Positions 16,211-24,414 of a DNA stretch of 37,553 nt are shown here, piece by piece. The notes under the pieces are model-generated. The model had not been told where the DNA came from and searched no databases. It saw only the letters and a program-made list of their open reading frames with translations. The DNA is from Alphaproteobacteria bacterium (GTDB taxonomy: Bacteria > Pseudomonadota > Alphaproteobacteria > Rs-D84). The first letter of the stretch is position 1. Every line of letters starts with the position of its first letter. The translations under genes and the position numbers were made by a program. The DNA lies in assembly GCA_017642625.1 (NCBI GenBank), contig JAGCOQ010000072.1, forward strand, positions 1 through 37,553. Reading direction: 5' to 3'.

Positions 16211-17083
16211 TTATATTATCCAGTTCCCGTCGCTGTAATTGCTTGTGTTCTTTAACGCACCACCCGCCAAACTGATTTGCTGTGGGGCTTGACCCTGCGC
16301 TTCATGCGCCGTCAGTGTTTCGTTAAACTCTTTCTCAACCTCGGCCCAGTTGCCAATGTCCTTGTCTTTCAGATACCGATATGTCGTACCCATCATAAGT
16401 ATTTGGTCGGGTATCAAACATGTGTCCGTCGGGTTATCAAACTTGGCTTTTTGCGTACCGTCGGCCGCAATAACCGGCAAATTGCTGTAATACAGGAATT
16501 GTATTGGTGTGCCGTCGGCTAACCCTGGGAATATGTAAATGGATTTGTCGCGTATATTGAATATACCGGTTGTACCAACCGCCACCGACGACGCCTTTAA
16601 CACCATCCACTGGTGCATATTAACCGCCTGCATGGGCACGCGTTGGTTCATATTGACCATTGTGCCGGTGTCAATGCCACTGCAATCGTCCGCCAATGCT
16701 TTGAACGGGTATTGGTTCCAATCGCCCAGGCAGTTCCACACCACACCGTCGGACGCTGTTGCACTCTCCCCTGGTTTTAACCCCAATGTTGCCGGATCTA
16801 CTGCGCTACTTGCTGCAACTGACACAGCATAGCGATATTTGCCACTATAAACCACGTCTGCGGGCGTATAAATCTGTCCGCCTACCCATTGGTTATATGT
16901 GGTAAAACCGCATTCACGCAGCAATTCCGACAAACTGTTCTTATGCACAATGTCCTCTAACAATTCGTTCAACACGCGGATGTTTTCCTGCACAATAAGG
17001 TCTTGGCTGACAAACGGGTTTGTGATATTGCGATACAAACCCTCGCGCGATAAAACATTGTCCAATATCTCTTTTACTGTCAT
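16211..17083 (-). CDS. Head-tail adaptor (gp4-like) protein
   Basis: Protein of 290 residues. The N-terminal helices (MTVKEILDNVLSREGLYRN, then a run of helix to about residue 60) and a C-terminal helical segment (PDQILMMGTTYRYLKDKDIGN, VEKEFNETLTAHE) are typical of adaptor proteins that bind below the portal, here separated by a strand-rich insertion of about 120 residues that may be an immunoglobulin-like or carbohydrate-binding module (IYTPADVVYSGKYRYAVSV). It directly precedes the gp10-like gene. Assignment rests on fold pattern and synteny. Confidence 0.52.
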   Translation of the reverse strand: MTVKEILDNVLSREGLYRNITNPFVSQDLIVQENIRVLNELLEDIVHKNSLSELLRECGFTTYNQWVGGQIYTPADVVYSGKYRYAVSVAASSAVDPATLGLKPGESATASDGVVWNCLGDWNQYPFKALADDCSGIDTGTMVNMNQRVPMQAVNMHQWMVLKASSVAVGTTGIFNIRDKSIYIFPGLADGTPIQFLYYSNLPVIAADGTQKAKFDNPTDTCLIPDQILMMGTTYRYLKDKDIGNWAEVEKEFNETLTAHEAQGQAPQQISLAGGALKNTSNYSDGNWII

Positions 17084-17100
17084 TTAACGTTCCTTAAATT

Positions 17101-17155
17101 AAAAAAAGACCATAAACAAATACTCTTGCTTTGCGTTTAAGTGTTTGTTTATGGT
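17101..17155 (-). terminator. Strong terminator or attenuator between head and tail genes
   Basis: On the minus strand a 16-bp stem with one mismatch (arms beginning ACCATAAACAAA and ending TTTGTTTATGGT) is followed by CTTTTTTT. It sits after the major capsid and decoration genes and before the adaptor gene. Partial readthrough here would give more capsid than tail mRNA, as stoichiometry demands. Confidence 0.85.
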
Positions 17156-17174
17156 GTTTGTTTTGTAAATTGGC

Positions 17175-17197
17175 GTCCGTTTTTGAATGGAACGGAC
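17175..17197 (-). other. Second hairpin downstream of the decoration gene
   Basis: A 7-bp inverted repeat GTCCGTT/AACGGAC with a 9-base loop lies between the decoration gene stop and the terminator at 17101-17155. It lacks a U-run; it could protect the 3' end of the abundant capsid mRNA. Confidence 0.5.
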
Positions 17198-17215
17198 AAA
17201 CCATTGTTGCAGAAA

Positions 17216-17527
17216 TTACGACACAACTGTGTATGCAACGGCTTCCGGTGTTTCGCCTGGGATAATACCCTGTGCGATACCATAGATACCGCAACCCGCT
17301 GGGCAATCTGCCAACGTGGTAACAGTAATCAAACCGCTTGCTGATGTATCGGTCAATTCGCCGGTTGCTGGATCAACGTATGCTGTACCCGCAGAAACGT
17401 CCGCAGCAGCAACGCCAAACACTGCAATTCCACCAGGGAAACAATCATGTTGACCTGGTTTTGCACCGTATGCTGACAATTCGTCGGCGGCAACTGGTTC
17501 TGTCAAGTTAATAGTTGTAAAAGCCAT
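17216..17527 (-). CDS. Putative capsid decoration protein
   Basis: Protein of 103 residues directly after the major capsid gene. ATG at 17527 is chosen for its very strong ribosome site (AAAGGAGGT), which implies abundant expression. It is rich in Ala, Gly, Thr and Val with predicted strands (GTAYVDPATGELTDTSASG, ITVTTLADCPAGCGIYGIA), and has no charged core, like small head-decoration proteins such as lambda gpD. Two to three cysteines (DCFPGG, ADCPAGCG) are notable for so small a protein. No family match is certain. Confidence 0.55.
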   Translation of the reverse strand: MAFTTINLTEPVAADELSAYGAKPGQHDCFPGGIAVFGVAAADVSAGTAYVDPATGELTDTSASGLITVTTLADCPAGCGIYGIAQGIIPGETPEAVAYTVVS

Positions 17528-17543
17528 AATTACCTCCTTTGAA

Positions 17544-18515
17544 TTAAGAACCAACAACAACACCTTGGAACGCGCGGCCTGATGTGGTCAAGTTACCTGC
17601 CCACAACCATGCTTCGCTGTAAAGGTCTTGGTTGATTGAATTAACGCGTTCTTTCTTTGCCGGATTACGACGTACATGTGGACGCAGATATATGAAATCT
17701 GTGTTCAAGAAATACGCATGGTTCGCTGGGATTTTACCCTCCATTGGGTCTGCTACGATACCTTGATCGCAGAATATTGGCAAACCGTTGATGGCCAATT
17801 CCATGAATCCACCTTTGCCGTCCGCAGAAACGAAACGCTGTTGCGCTTGCAGTTCTTTGTAATAGTTTGTATAGAACGCATTATCAACGAACACTGCTTT
17901 TGGTGCGTCATTGTTGCGGGTTGTGCTAATGATTGCTTCATTAAACTTTTCCACAACGCTGTCTGTACCAAATGTGCAAGCACCTTTATAGTTGCGCCAA
18001 AATTCGTTATCCGCGTCAGATGCGTCAATACCACCAACAACACCTGTGGATGGTGTGTCAGACACTAAATAACGCAAACCGCCAATCTGCATTGGGTCGG
18101 AACCGTCGGAATAAACGTCGGCTGCCATACCGTTTTGCAATGTTTTTGCACCGTTTTTGATTTTGGCTGCAATAAGGTCAATCATACGTGATTTACCCTC
18201 GTTCGCCATCAGTTCAGAACCGGTAACAACCATTGTGACCGCGATTTTCTTGCGGGCAAATGATGCCGCTGTTGCGAATTTCTTGGATTCCAAATCCCAT
18301 GCTTGCGCACCGTCATAGCGGTTGTAAGCACCGTTTTCAGCAATTTCCAAGTTTTGTAAAATTTCAACACCGCCGTCCTCGGTAACGACGTTGCCGCTCT
18401 TTTTCAACCAATCCAGCAATTTGCTGTTGGCTGTATAGTTATCTTTCAGTTCGTCTGTATAGTTATCAACAGATGTTGAATACAGATTACCGAAATTTGG
18501 ATTTCCAACTGCCAT
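17544..18515 (-). CDS. Major capsid protein (HK97 fold)
   Basis: Protein of 323 residues in the HK97-fold capsid class used by many podoviruses and siphoviruses. The N-terminal arm contains LLDWLKKSGNVVTEDGG, followed by an E-loop-type stretch (YDGAQAWDLESKKFATAASF, a helix-strand unit KKIAVTMVVTGSELM) and a spine helix region (MIDLIAAKIKNGAKTLQNGM). The C-terminal half includes NGLPIFCDQG and FLNTDFIYLRPH, typical P-domain strands of this family. The ribosome site AAGGAGTATAAA before ATG is strong and the codon choice looks regular, as expected for the most abundant protein. No protease gene is recognised nearby. Confidence 0.85.
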   Translation of the reverse strand: MAVGNPNFGNLYSTSVDNYTDELKDNYTANSKLLDWLKKSGNVVTEDGGVEILQNLEIAENGAYNRYDGAQAWDLESKKFATAASFARKKIAVTMVVTGSELMANEGKSRMIDLIAAKIKNGAKTLQNGMAADVYSDGSDPMQIGGLRYLVSDTPSTGVVGGIDASDADNEFWRNYKGACTFGTDSVVEKFNEAIISTTRNNDAPKAVFVDNAFYTNYYKELQAQQRFVSADGKGGFMELAINGLPIFCDQGIVADPMEGKIPANHAYFLNTDFIYLRPHVRRNPAKKERVNSINQDLYSEAWLWAGNLTTSGRAFQGVVVGS

Positions 18516-18611
18516 TTTATACTCCTTATGTAATTGGAAAGGTTAATTTCAGTGCTTGTTGCACTCGTTCCTGTTGATATTTTTGTTTCACGCAATACCG
18601 CGCGTGTTGTT

Positions 18612-19043
18612 TTATGATTGTGATTGTTTTTGTAAAAAATGCCGCCTTATGCGGTTGTTTTGCCATTCTGCTGACGTCATACTGTATATTTCCCAGTTGC
18701 CATCCGCTTGACGCAGTGTTCCAGTGTTTATAAAACCCACGCCCTTTAAGAATCTTTTTGACCGTTCATTGCTTGGTGCAACAAACGCGTTTAATACCGT
18801 GCCCATGCTAAATACCGTCGTCAGCACCATAAATATATGCTGCGGTGTCATGTACCACGGGTCTAAACACACATGGTCATAGCACAGGTTGTCGCCGTCC
18901 GGTGTCACAATGCCATAATACCGGTCGTCGTCGTATATTATCTGACAATCGGGGCTTGGCACCACCAACGGCAAATGTTTCTTTATAATTGCCGCCTTTT
19001 CGTAAAACTCCGGCTTGTCGCTACCAACTATTTGCATGTTCAA
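18612..19043 (-). CDS. GNAT-type N-acyltransferase-like protein
   Basis: Protein of 143 residues with the outline of the GNAT fold. Central strands GIVTPDGDNLCYDHVCLDP are followed by a helix, then LNAFVAPSNERSKRFLKGVGFINTG, which matches GNAT motif B (N-x-R-S-x-R-F-L-x-x-x-GF). A strand-terminal YSMTSAEW follows. It overlaps the terminase gene by 23 bp and precedes the capsid gene. Similar acetyltransferase-like proteins lie near head genes of other podophages; modification of a virion or host protein is possible. The acetyl-CoA loop Q/RxxGxG/A is not clearly present, so enzymatic activity is uncertain. Confidence 0.62.
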   Translation of the reverse strand: MNMQIVGSDKPEFYEKAAIIKKHLPLVVPSPDCQIIYDDDRYYGIVTPDGDNLCYDHVCLDPWYMTPQHIFMVLTTVFSMGTVLNAFVAPSNERSKRFLKGVGFINTGTLRQADGNWEIYSMTSAEWQNNRIRRHFLQKQSQS

Positions 19044-20490
19044 TCTTTGTGTAATCGTAATTGTCGGTTAATTGCGCCCTGTTGGCTTCTAACCCTTTGC
19101 GGATGTCGTCCATTATGCTTTGGTGCAACTTGTCGCGCTTTTCGCTTTCCGTCAGTACGCGCTTTTCGTCGCGTTCCTTGTAAATGCTCATGCACATATA
19201 CAAAAACGCCTTGCCACCGTGCGAATATTCGTCATGCACAATGTTTTTCGTATTTAACGTGCCGTCTTTGTAATCGTACCGCATATTGTTTATGCAATCT
19301 ATTCCGCGTGTTAAACCCTTGTCTATGTCAATAATTGGTATCATAGACCGCGCAATGTCTATCTGTTCCTGTTCCAACAAGCGCGGCAATACAACGGTGT
19401 TGAATCCCAACTGACGCATACGCGCAACGCGGGTGTTTCCGTATGCCCATTCGGTGTTTGCACCGTCGTGTGGGAAAAACACGGTGTCGTATTTGTATGG
19501 TTTGCTTTGTAATTGTTCCACAAAGTACGGTAACGCCTTTAACGTGTCCTCCATGTAATTTATTACACGCACACGCCCGTCAATCCATTGGTAAAACCAT
19601 ATCGCCGTTGCGTCTGTATGCCCGATATCCCACGCGGTATATACTGGGTACCGGTCGTCATAGGCAATATTGCGACGTGTATTGTCCGGATACTTGGCAA
19701 ATTCGGTGGCCAATACCGCGCCACGCGCTTCCTCGCCAAATTCGCCGTACAAGAATCGCGTTTGCTCGTGTGCTGGCAATTCACGCAAACTGTCAATATA
19801 GTCGTCCGGCAAGTATTCCAGGTTGTCCATCGGGTTAAGCCGGACATTACCATAAATCGCTTTATCCAATTGTTTATCGGGATCCAGTGGGTTGGTGTAT
19901 AAAAAGTGTTCTTTATACGTCCAATGCCCCTTGTGTGGTGGGTTTTCAATCAAAACCTCCAACAACTTGATAAAACGGTCGGGGTCTTGCCAGTGGGCAA
20001 CTTTTTGCGCCAAACGCGTACGCAACTTTTGCAGGGATTCATAGTTGATTTCACTAACTTCGTCCAGGCATATTGTCGCGTATTCTGTACCCAGTAACTT
20101 TTCAACCTCCATTACATTACCCACCGCGCTAAACACCAATTCGGATTTGTTGGGCAATGTGAATATGTAATCCTGCTTGTTTAACCCGCCATTGTTCCAA
20201 ATGTGGAATAAATCGGGGTAATACAATTGCAGCATTTTCGGCATGGTGTCCAATATAATGGCTTTTTTCAATGCCGTAAATGTATCACGCGCAATCAGAT
20301 GGCGTGACCCTGGGTAATACAAAGCGCGTTTTAACACCTTTTCCAGCGTGCGGAACGTCTTGGACGAACGTGAACCACCGTATATCAGCAACCTGCGTGC
20401 TGGGTTGTCATGCTCAAACATAGCATTAAACAACGCAACCCTGCGTTGCTTGTCTGCTTCTTGTTCGGGTGTAAGTGTTATCTTGCTCAT
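19021..20490 (-). CDS. terL: Terminase large subunit
   Basis: The 489-residue DNA packaging motor. The ATPase has Walker A GGSRSSKT at 38-45 and Walker B TICLDE at 139-144 with the following VSE. The nuclease half shows the RNase H-like acidic residues in AWDIGHTD (Asp288, Asp293), PHDG (Asp342) and VHDEYSHG (about 418-425). It translocates DNA through the portal and cuts genome ends from concatemers. It overlaps the small terminase by 4 bp (ATGA) and the GNAT-like gene by 23 bp. The Walker A form with GGSRSSKT is typical of PBSX/terminase_3 enzymes, many of which package headfully. Confidence 0.95.
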   Translation of the reverse strand: MSKITLTPEQEADKQRRVALFNAMFEHDNPARRLLIYGGSRSSKTFRTLEKVLKRALYYPGSRHLIARDTFTALKKAIILDTMPKMLQLYYPDLFHIWNNGGLNKQDYIFTLPNKSELVFSAVGNVMEVEKLLGTEYATICLDEVSEINYESLQKLRTRLAQKVAHWQDPDRFIKLLEVLIENPPHKGHWTYKEHFLYTNPLDPDKQLDKAIYGNVRLNPMDNLEYLPDDYIDSLRELPAHEQTRFLYGEFGEEARGAVLATEFAKYPDNTRRNIAYDDRYPVYTAWDIGHTDATAIWFYQWIDGRVRVINYMEDTLKALPYFVEQLQSKPYKYDTVFFPHDGANTEWAYGNTRVARMRQLGFNTVVLPRLLEQEQIDIARSMIPIIDIDKGLTRGIDCINNMRYDYKDGTLNTKNIVHDEYSHGGKAFLYMCMSIYKERDEKRVLTESEKRDKLHQSIMDDIRKGLEANRAQLTDNYDYTKIEHANSW

Positions 20491-20855
20491 AACTTTTCGT
20501 CACCCTTGGCCATGATTATTTGCACACCTGCGGCGGCTGTGTTGTTTTCTTTACCCTTTTCGGCGGCATCCATCAGCAATCGTGCAGATGCAACGTCGCC
20601 CTCCATGGCTTTGTTTGCATGCACCGCCAATATCGCCATACCGATATTGTTGATTTGTTCTGCCGACAACGCGCCCAATTTCATACCGGCTTGCTGTGGA
20701 CTTATTTCCATGTTCAGTATTGCCTGCGCCATTTCCCGTATGGTTTTCTGACGCCGTCTTGTTTCTACGGATTTAAGACCGCCCCTGCGTGCCAATTCTC
20801 TATGTTCGGTCTCGCTTAATTGGTTAAACGGCACAAGGTTTTGTTCGTTTGCCAC
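20487..20855 (-). CDS. Terminase small subunit-like protein
   Basis: Protein of 122 residues immediately before terL with a 4-bp overlap. The N-terminus ARRGGLKSVETRRRQKTIREMAQAIL is a basic, KGG-like helix suited to DNA contact, and the middle (GMKLGALSAEQINNIGMAILAV and further helix) suits oligomerisation. Proteins with this N-terminal pattern precede terL in many phages and act as the pac-site recognition ring. The start is GTG at 20855 with AAGGGG upstream. Confidence 0.65.
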   Translation of the reverse strand: MANEQNLVPFNQLSETEHRELARRGGLKSVETRRRQKTIREMAQAILNMEISPQQAGMKLGALSAEQINNIGMAILAVHANKAMEGDVASARLLMDAAEKGKENNTAAAGVQIIMAKGDEKL

Positions 20856-20868
20856 ATTTGTGCCCCTT

Positions 20869-21966
20869 TTAATCGTCTAACCCCATTGAACGCATTGCTG
20901 CACGCACTGAACGTTCTGCTGCTTCACGCGATTTGGCTGATACGTTTTCCGGTGTCCATTCCTCCGGCTTTCTATCCGCTGCAACCTCTGCTGGCGAACT
21001 TGCCTTTGGTGTAACCACTTTATTTAACTTTGTTTCTGCCAGTGTCGGTTTGGCTTCTTGTGGTTGTTGCTGTGCCGGTGCGCTCTGCTGTTGGAATAAT
21101 TCTGCTGCGCGGTTTATAATCGTAATGTCGCTTGCGTATGGGTCGGCACTACGTTCCATGCTTATTTGACGTATAAAGCGGTCTTTTACATTCGCATTGT
21201 CCAATAATGCCTTTATGCTTGGTACGCTTTCCACATATTCGCTTATTGCGCTTTCGCGTTCTGCTTCCATGTCTTGTGGCTTTACATACTTGCTTTGGCG
21301 CGCTTCATACTTTGCGCGTGCCGCATCCGCTTGCATTTGTGGCGGTATGTTGCTTGGGGTCAATTCGCCTTTAAGGTCTAACCCGTACTTGTGCGCAATA
21401 ATGTTTATAACAGATACCGGATCGGTAAAACGTATAATGTCCGCCGCAATCATTTGCTGTGCAGTAAGGTCGGGATTGTCATTAAGGTTCTGTATCATGC
21501 TGACACAGTTGCGGACAACCTCCGCTTCACTGATCTTACCGCTTTCTGCAACCTCGGATATGTACCCTTGTACCGGTTCAATCGTCTTACGATAACTGCG
21601 TGCGTTGTATTCTGCTTCTGCCGCACGTTTGTAATTGCGTTCATTTTCGGCACACAAGCGCGATAATTCGTCCTTGGTGTCTTTATCTAACCCATTCCAT
21701 TTTTCGCGTGCAAAATCGCCTTTTAATTGCTGTGGCGGTGTTGCCTGTTCTGATTGTTCCGCTTGCGCTTCTGTGGCGGCTGCCTGTTCGGTCTTTTCCG
21801 CTGGGGCTTCTTGTGCCGGTGCCTGTTCTGTGCTTTCCGCCGTCTGTTCCGCCTGTGCAGGTTGTTCTGTTGCCGTTTCTGTGGCTTGTTCAGTGGTTTC
21901 TGTCGCCTGTTCCTCGGCTTCAAATGCGGCTTCAACCGCGCTCACAACACTTGTGGGTTCTGTCAT
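20869..21966 (-). CDS. Putative scaffolding protein
   Basis: Protein of 365 residues. The first 85 are a low-complexity Glu/Gln/Ala/Thr tract (many EQATE, EQAAE-type units), strongly acidic. The remainder is helical, with NERNYKRAAEAEYNARSYRKT and QQMIAADIIRFTDP, and the C-terminus is basic (REAAERSVRAAMRS). An acidic disordered start, helical middle and basic C-terminal capsid-binding end fit head scaffolds. It lies in the head gene cluster but before the terminase, not directly before the capsid gene. Confidence 0.55.
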   Translation of the reverse strand: MTEPTSVVSAVEAAFEAEEQATETTEQATETATEQPAQAEQTAESTEQAPAQEAPAEKTEQAAATEAQAEQSEQATPPQQLKGDFAREKWNGLDKDTKDELSRLCAENERNYKRAAEAEYNARSYRKTIEPVQGYISEVAESGKISEAEVVRNCVSMIQNLNDNPDLTAQQMIAADIIRFTDPVSVINIIAHKYGLDLKGELTPSNIPPQMQADAARAKYEARQSKYVKPQDMEAERESAISEYVESVPSIKALLDNANVKDRFIRQISMERSADPYASDITIINRAAELFQQQSAPAQQQPQEAKPTLAETKLNKVVTPKASSPAEVAADRKPEEWTPENVSAKSREAAERSVRAAMRSMGLDD

Positions 21967-21989
21967 GGTTTGTTTTCCTTATGTTTGGG

Positions 21990-22550
21990 TTATTTGTTTT
22001 CTAAATTGCTAATGCGTTGCGCAAACTCGTCCATTCGGTCTGCCATCAACGACAATACGTCTAATATCTTTTGGCTCTGTGACCGCGTATCCGGCTTTTC
22101 TTGTGCCGGCGCGTCCATTTCCGCTTCTGTGTCGGATAAACGGTTCAATACCGCTATGTCCTCGGCACGTAATTTGATTGAAAAGTTGGATATTAACTTT
22201 TCGTACATGGGATTGTCCGGCGTCAACAGAATCAAACCCTTGTTGTATTCATACTTGTCGCGGAACTGCTGAATATGCATCATTTCAGCCCGCGTAAACT
22301 CTGTGCGCTTGGGGCTCTGTTCTGTTATAAACTTTTGCCACGCTTCTTGATTGCGCATGCGGTGCTTTTCCGTAACCGCAACGTCCATCCAATCGGCACG
22401 CGCACTGTCGCCATTGTTGATACGCATAAATGGCAATATGCGGAACGTGTCCGTTGGTTCGTTGTATATCATGCACCAGTAAAATACGGGGTGCTGTTTA
22501 ATCTGCCCACGACGGCGGATGTCGTCTGGGTCTAAATAGTTGTTTTCCAT
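21990..22550 (-). CDS. Unknown protein of the morphogenesis operon
   Basis: Protein of 186 residues: a mixed front (HPVFYWCMIYNEPTDTFRIL), a central helical region with EFTRAEMMHIQQFRDKYEYN, and a C-terminal predicted coiled coil (LDVLSLMADRMDEFAQRISN) after a flexible EMDAPAQEKPDTRSQ linker. It sits between the chaperonin genes and the scaffold. A role in head assembly, possibly as a chaperonin client or adaptor, is inferred only from position. No family is recognised. Confidence 0.6.
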   Translation of the reverse strand: MENNYLDPDDIRRRGQIKQHPVFYWCMIYNEPTDTFRILPFMRINNGDSARADWMDVAVTEKHRMRNQEAWQKFITEQSPKRTEFTRAEMMHIQQFRDKYEYNKGLILLTPDNPMYEKLISNFSIKLRAEDIAVLNRLSDTEAEMDAPAQEKPDTRSQSQKILDVLSLMADRMDEFAQRISNLENK

Positions 22551-22554
22551 GGGT

Positions 22555-22845
22555 TTATGCCTCGTATTTTTGCATTATGCTTTCCACCGCCGCATTACGC
22601 AGTTTGGGTGGTATGTGCCGCGCATGCATGCGTAAGGCAAACGCGTGCACACCGGTAAGGTCTTGTTTTATGTTTGTTTTGTCATACAGACCACGCACCA
22701 TGCGGTCAATCGCTTCGTCGCGTGATCGTACCGCGCCATGCTGAATGTTGCTGTTATGGCGTATTAAATCGTCCGCTGTAACGCTTTCGTCCAATAACCG
22801 CTGGCCTGTTTCCCATTCATATTCGCGCTGGTCTTGCTGTGTCAT
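22555..22845 (-). CDS. Unknown small helical protein
   Basis: Protein of 96 residues, polar and helical (TQQDQREYEWETGQRLLDES, AAVESIMQKYEA). It overlaps the co-chaperonin gene by 4 bp (ATGA) and so is translationally coupled to it. No family is recognised. Confidence 0.6.
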   Translation of the reverse strand: MTQQDQREYEWETGQRLLDESVTADDLIRHNSNIQHGAVRSRDEAIDRMVRGLYDKTNIKQDLTGVHAFALRMHARHIPPKLRNAAVESIMQKYEA

Positions 22846-23066
22846 TGGCGCACCATCAAAACGTTGTCGTCAAAGATAAACACAATACCGTCGCCAACAT
22901 ATTCGGTTTTCTTAATGTACCCAACTATGTCGCCAACATTGTATTGGTCACCACACTTTTCGCCCTTGGCAATAACACGCGCAAACGCTAAATCTGACAC
23001 ACCGAACCCGTCGTCGCTTTCAATCGGCTCAATCCACACCAGGTCTTTAAGGATCTTATATTGCAT
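22842..23066 (-). CDS. groES: GroES-like co-chaperonin, shortened
   Basis: Protein of 74 residues coupled to the chaperonin gene by an 11-bp overlap. The GroES-type beta-barrel strands are visible: YKILKDLVWIEPIE at the front (as MNIRPLHDRVIVKRKE), ARVIAKGEK in the middle (as GEVLAVGNG), VGDIVGYIKKTEYVG (as VGDIVIFND) and FIFDDNVLMV (as DNEEVLIM). GroES is about 97 residues; here the mobile-loop region between the first strands (ESDDGFGVSDLAF) is about ten residues short and lacks the IVLTG motif that docks on GroEL. This predicts a private partnership with the phage chaperonin rather than with host GroEL. Confidence 0.8.
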   Translation of the reverse strand: MQYKILKDLVWIEPIESDDGFGVSDLAFARVIAKGEKCGDQYNVGDIVGYIKKTEYVGDGIVFIFDDNVLMVRQ

Positions 23067-24330
23067 GGCGTGTCCTTTTGACTAAAATGGCTTGTTCTAC
23101 CGCCGTCTTGAATACTTGATACACCAGGTTTGCCGGCTCTATCACGTCCGGATTCACAACCTTTACACCAACCTTATTCGCAATCACATCCCATACACGA
23201 TGGTGTGTTGGTGCAAACATGCTTAACGCACGCCCAGCACCCAAAACATAGCCGTCGTACGCTTGCATAACCGCCAATATGGCGTCCTCTAACCGGTCTT
23301 TTAATTCCACCATTTGCGCGGTGGTTTCTGCACCAACGTATATCTTGGCAATCTTGCTTTCCAAACGCGCCAATCTGTCGCGTGCCCATGCCTTTTCTGC
23401 ACCCGATAGCGCGGACATATCGTTCTTAATGTTTGCAATCAGACCGCGTATTTCGTCTGTGTTAGTGTATTCAAACGTGGCCATGCGGCGTGTTACATGC
23501 ACCTTGGTAATATTCGGCGCCAACACCGTCAAATCTGCTTCCACGTCTTTGCGCTTGTCGCCAATCTGATTTGGCGCAATATTACAGAACTGCCCCAACC
23601 CTTTCATGTGGTTTGCAACCAAACTTGCATGCGCTTGCTCGTCCATTGTACCAATGCACAGGAACGGTCTGTTTTCTTTCATTGCTTGCGTGGCTGGTGC
23701 TGCAATGTCCGCCAACGTCATGTATTCTTTTACGAACACCACCGGATTTACCATTTCAACGCCGGTCTTGGTGTTCACAAACGCCTGTGACGTATAACCC
23801 GCGTCCAATACATAACCGCGTATCTGCTCTATGCTGATGCCGTCTTGGTCGCGTTCCTCAACAATGTAATGACCATCTTTGCCGTTGCGATTAACAACCG
23901 TCGCCACCGCGTCTGATATTTTTTCGTCGCCGTTGCTGGATACCATAGCCAACTTGTATAACACGTCGCGGTCAATCTTTTTTTCCGCAACGCGATCCAA
24001 ATAATCGCGCAATAACGGTATCTGCTTTTCCAATTCCAATAAATCACGCAATGGATACCATATAAGGTGCGCCAACAACACCGCAACGGATGTTGTACCA
24101 TCGCCAACCTCGCGCACCTGCCGTTTACATACCTGGCGCACAAAGTTTGTGCCCGCGTCTTGTGATTTTAACGATTGGGATACTTTATATCCGTCTTTGG
24201 TTAAAATCGTTTCTGCGGTTTTGGTAACTGGGTTTTCTGTTGTGATCGCAACCAGTTTACCGTTTGGCCCCAGCGTTGAACCAATAACGCGTGCCGCACG
24301 CCATATTTGACGTTGTATTCGCATATTCAT
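23056..24330 (-). CDS. groEL: Compact GroEL-like chaperonin
   Basis: Group I chaperonin of 424 residues, against about 548 in E. coli. All three ATP-site motifs are intact: TLGPNG (19-24), the KDG aspartate (Asp46, equivalent to Asp52), GDGTTS (76-81, Asp87 equivalent), and VGAETTAQMVELKDRLEDAI with the Asp398 equivalent. The apical domain retains GYTSQAFVN and ANHMKGLGQ...IGDKRK but loses roughly 20 residues, and the C-terminal equatorial part lacks about 65 residues and the GGM tail; the LDP of GroEL (Asp495) becomes IEP. It heads the late operon, ahead of the head genes, so capsid or tail folding is the likely task. Its leader is described separately. Confidence 0.92.
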   Translation of the reverse strand: MNMRIQRQIWRAARVIGSTLGPNGKLVAITTENPVTKTAETILTKDGYKVSQSLKSQDAGTNFVRQVCKRQVREVGDGTTSVAVLLAHLIWYPLRDLLELEKQIPLLRDYLDRVAEKKIDRDVLYKLAMVSSNGDEKISDAVATVVNRNGKDGHYIVEERDQDGISIEQIRGYVLDAGYTSQAFVNTKTGVEMVNPVVFVKEYMTLADIAAPATQAMKENRPFLCIGTMDEQAHASLVANHMKGLGQFCNIAPNQIGDKRKDVEADLTVLAPNITKVHVTRRMATFEYTNTDEIRGLIANIKNDMSALSGAEKAWARDRLARLESKIAKIYVGAETTAQMVELKDRLEDAILAVMQAYDGYVLGAGRALSMFAPTHHRVWDVIANKVGVKVVNPDVIEPANLVYQVFKTAVEQAILVKRTRHAI

Positions 24331-24336
24331 GGGTTT

Positions 24337-24414
24337 GTTCCTTGGGTTAAAATTGGTCTTGGGTTTTTACCTGACTTGGACAAGCCGGTGACGCAACCCA
24401 AGGAACGCCACCGG
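24337..24414 (-). promoter_or_regulatory. Candidate pseudoknot leader controlling groEL translation
   Basis: In the mRNA, a 9-bp stem with one G-U pair (CCGGUGGCG/CGUCACCGG, 24385-24414) closes a 12-base loop region whose bases GUUCCUUGGGUU (24395-24406, using the stem edges) are perfectly complementary over 12 nt to AACCCAAGGAAC (24337-24348). That second element contains the groEL Shine-Dalgarno AAGGA, 9 bases before ATG. Loop-SD pairing would form an H-type pseudoknot or alternative long helix that hides the ribosome site. The pairing is seen directly; the regulatory role is inferred. Confidence 0.55.

Noticed and set aside
21635..22012. Plus-strand Cys/Ala/Ser-rich frame
   Set aside because: It mirrors the low-complexity acidic repeat of the scaffold-like protein on the opposite strand.
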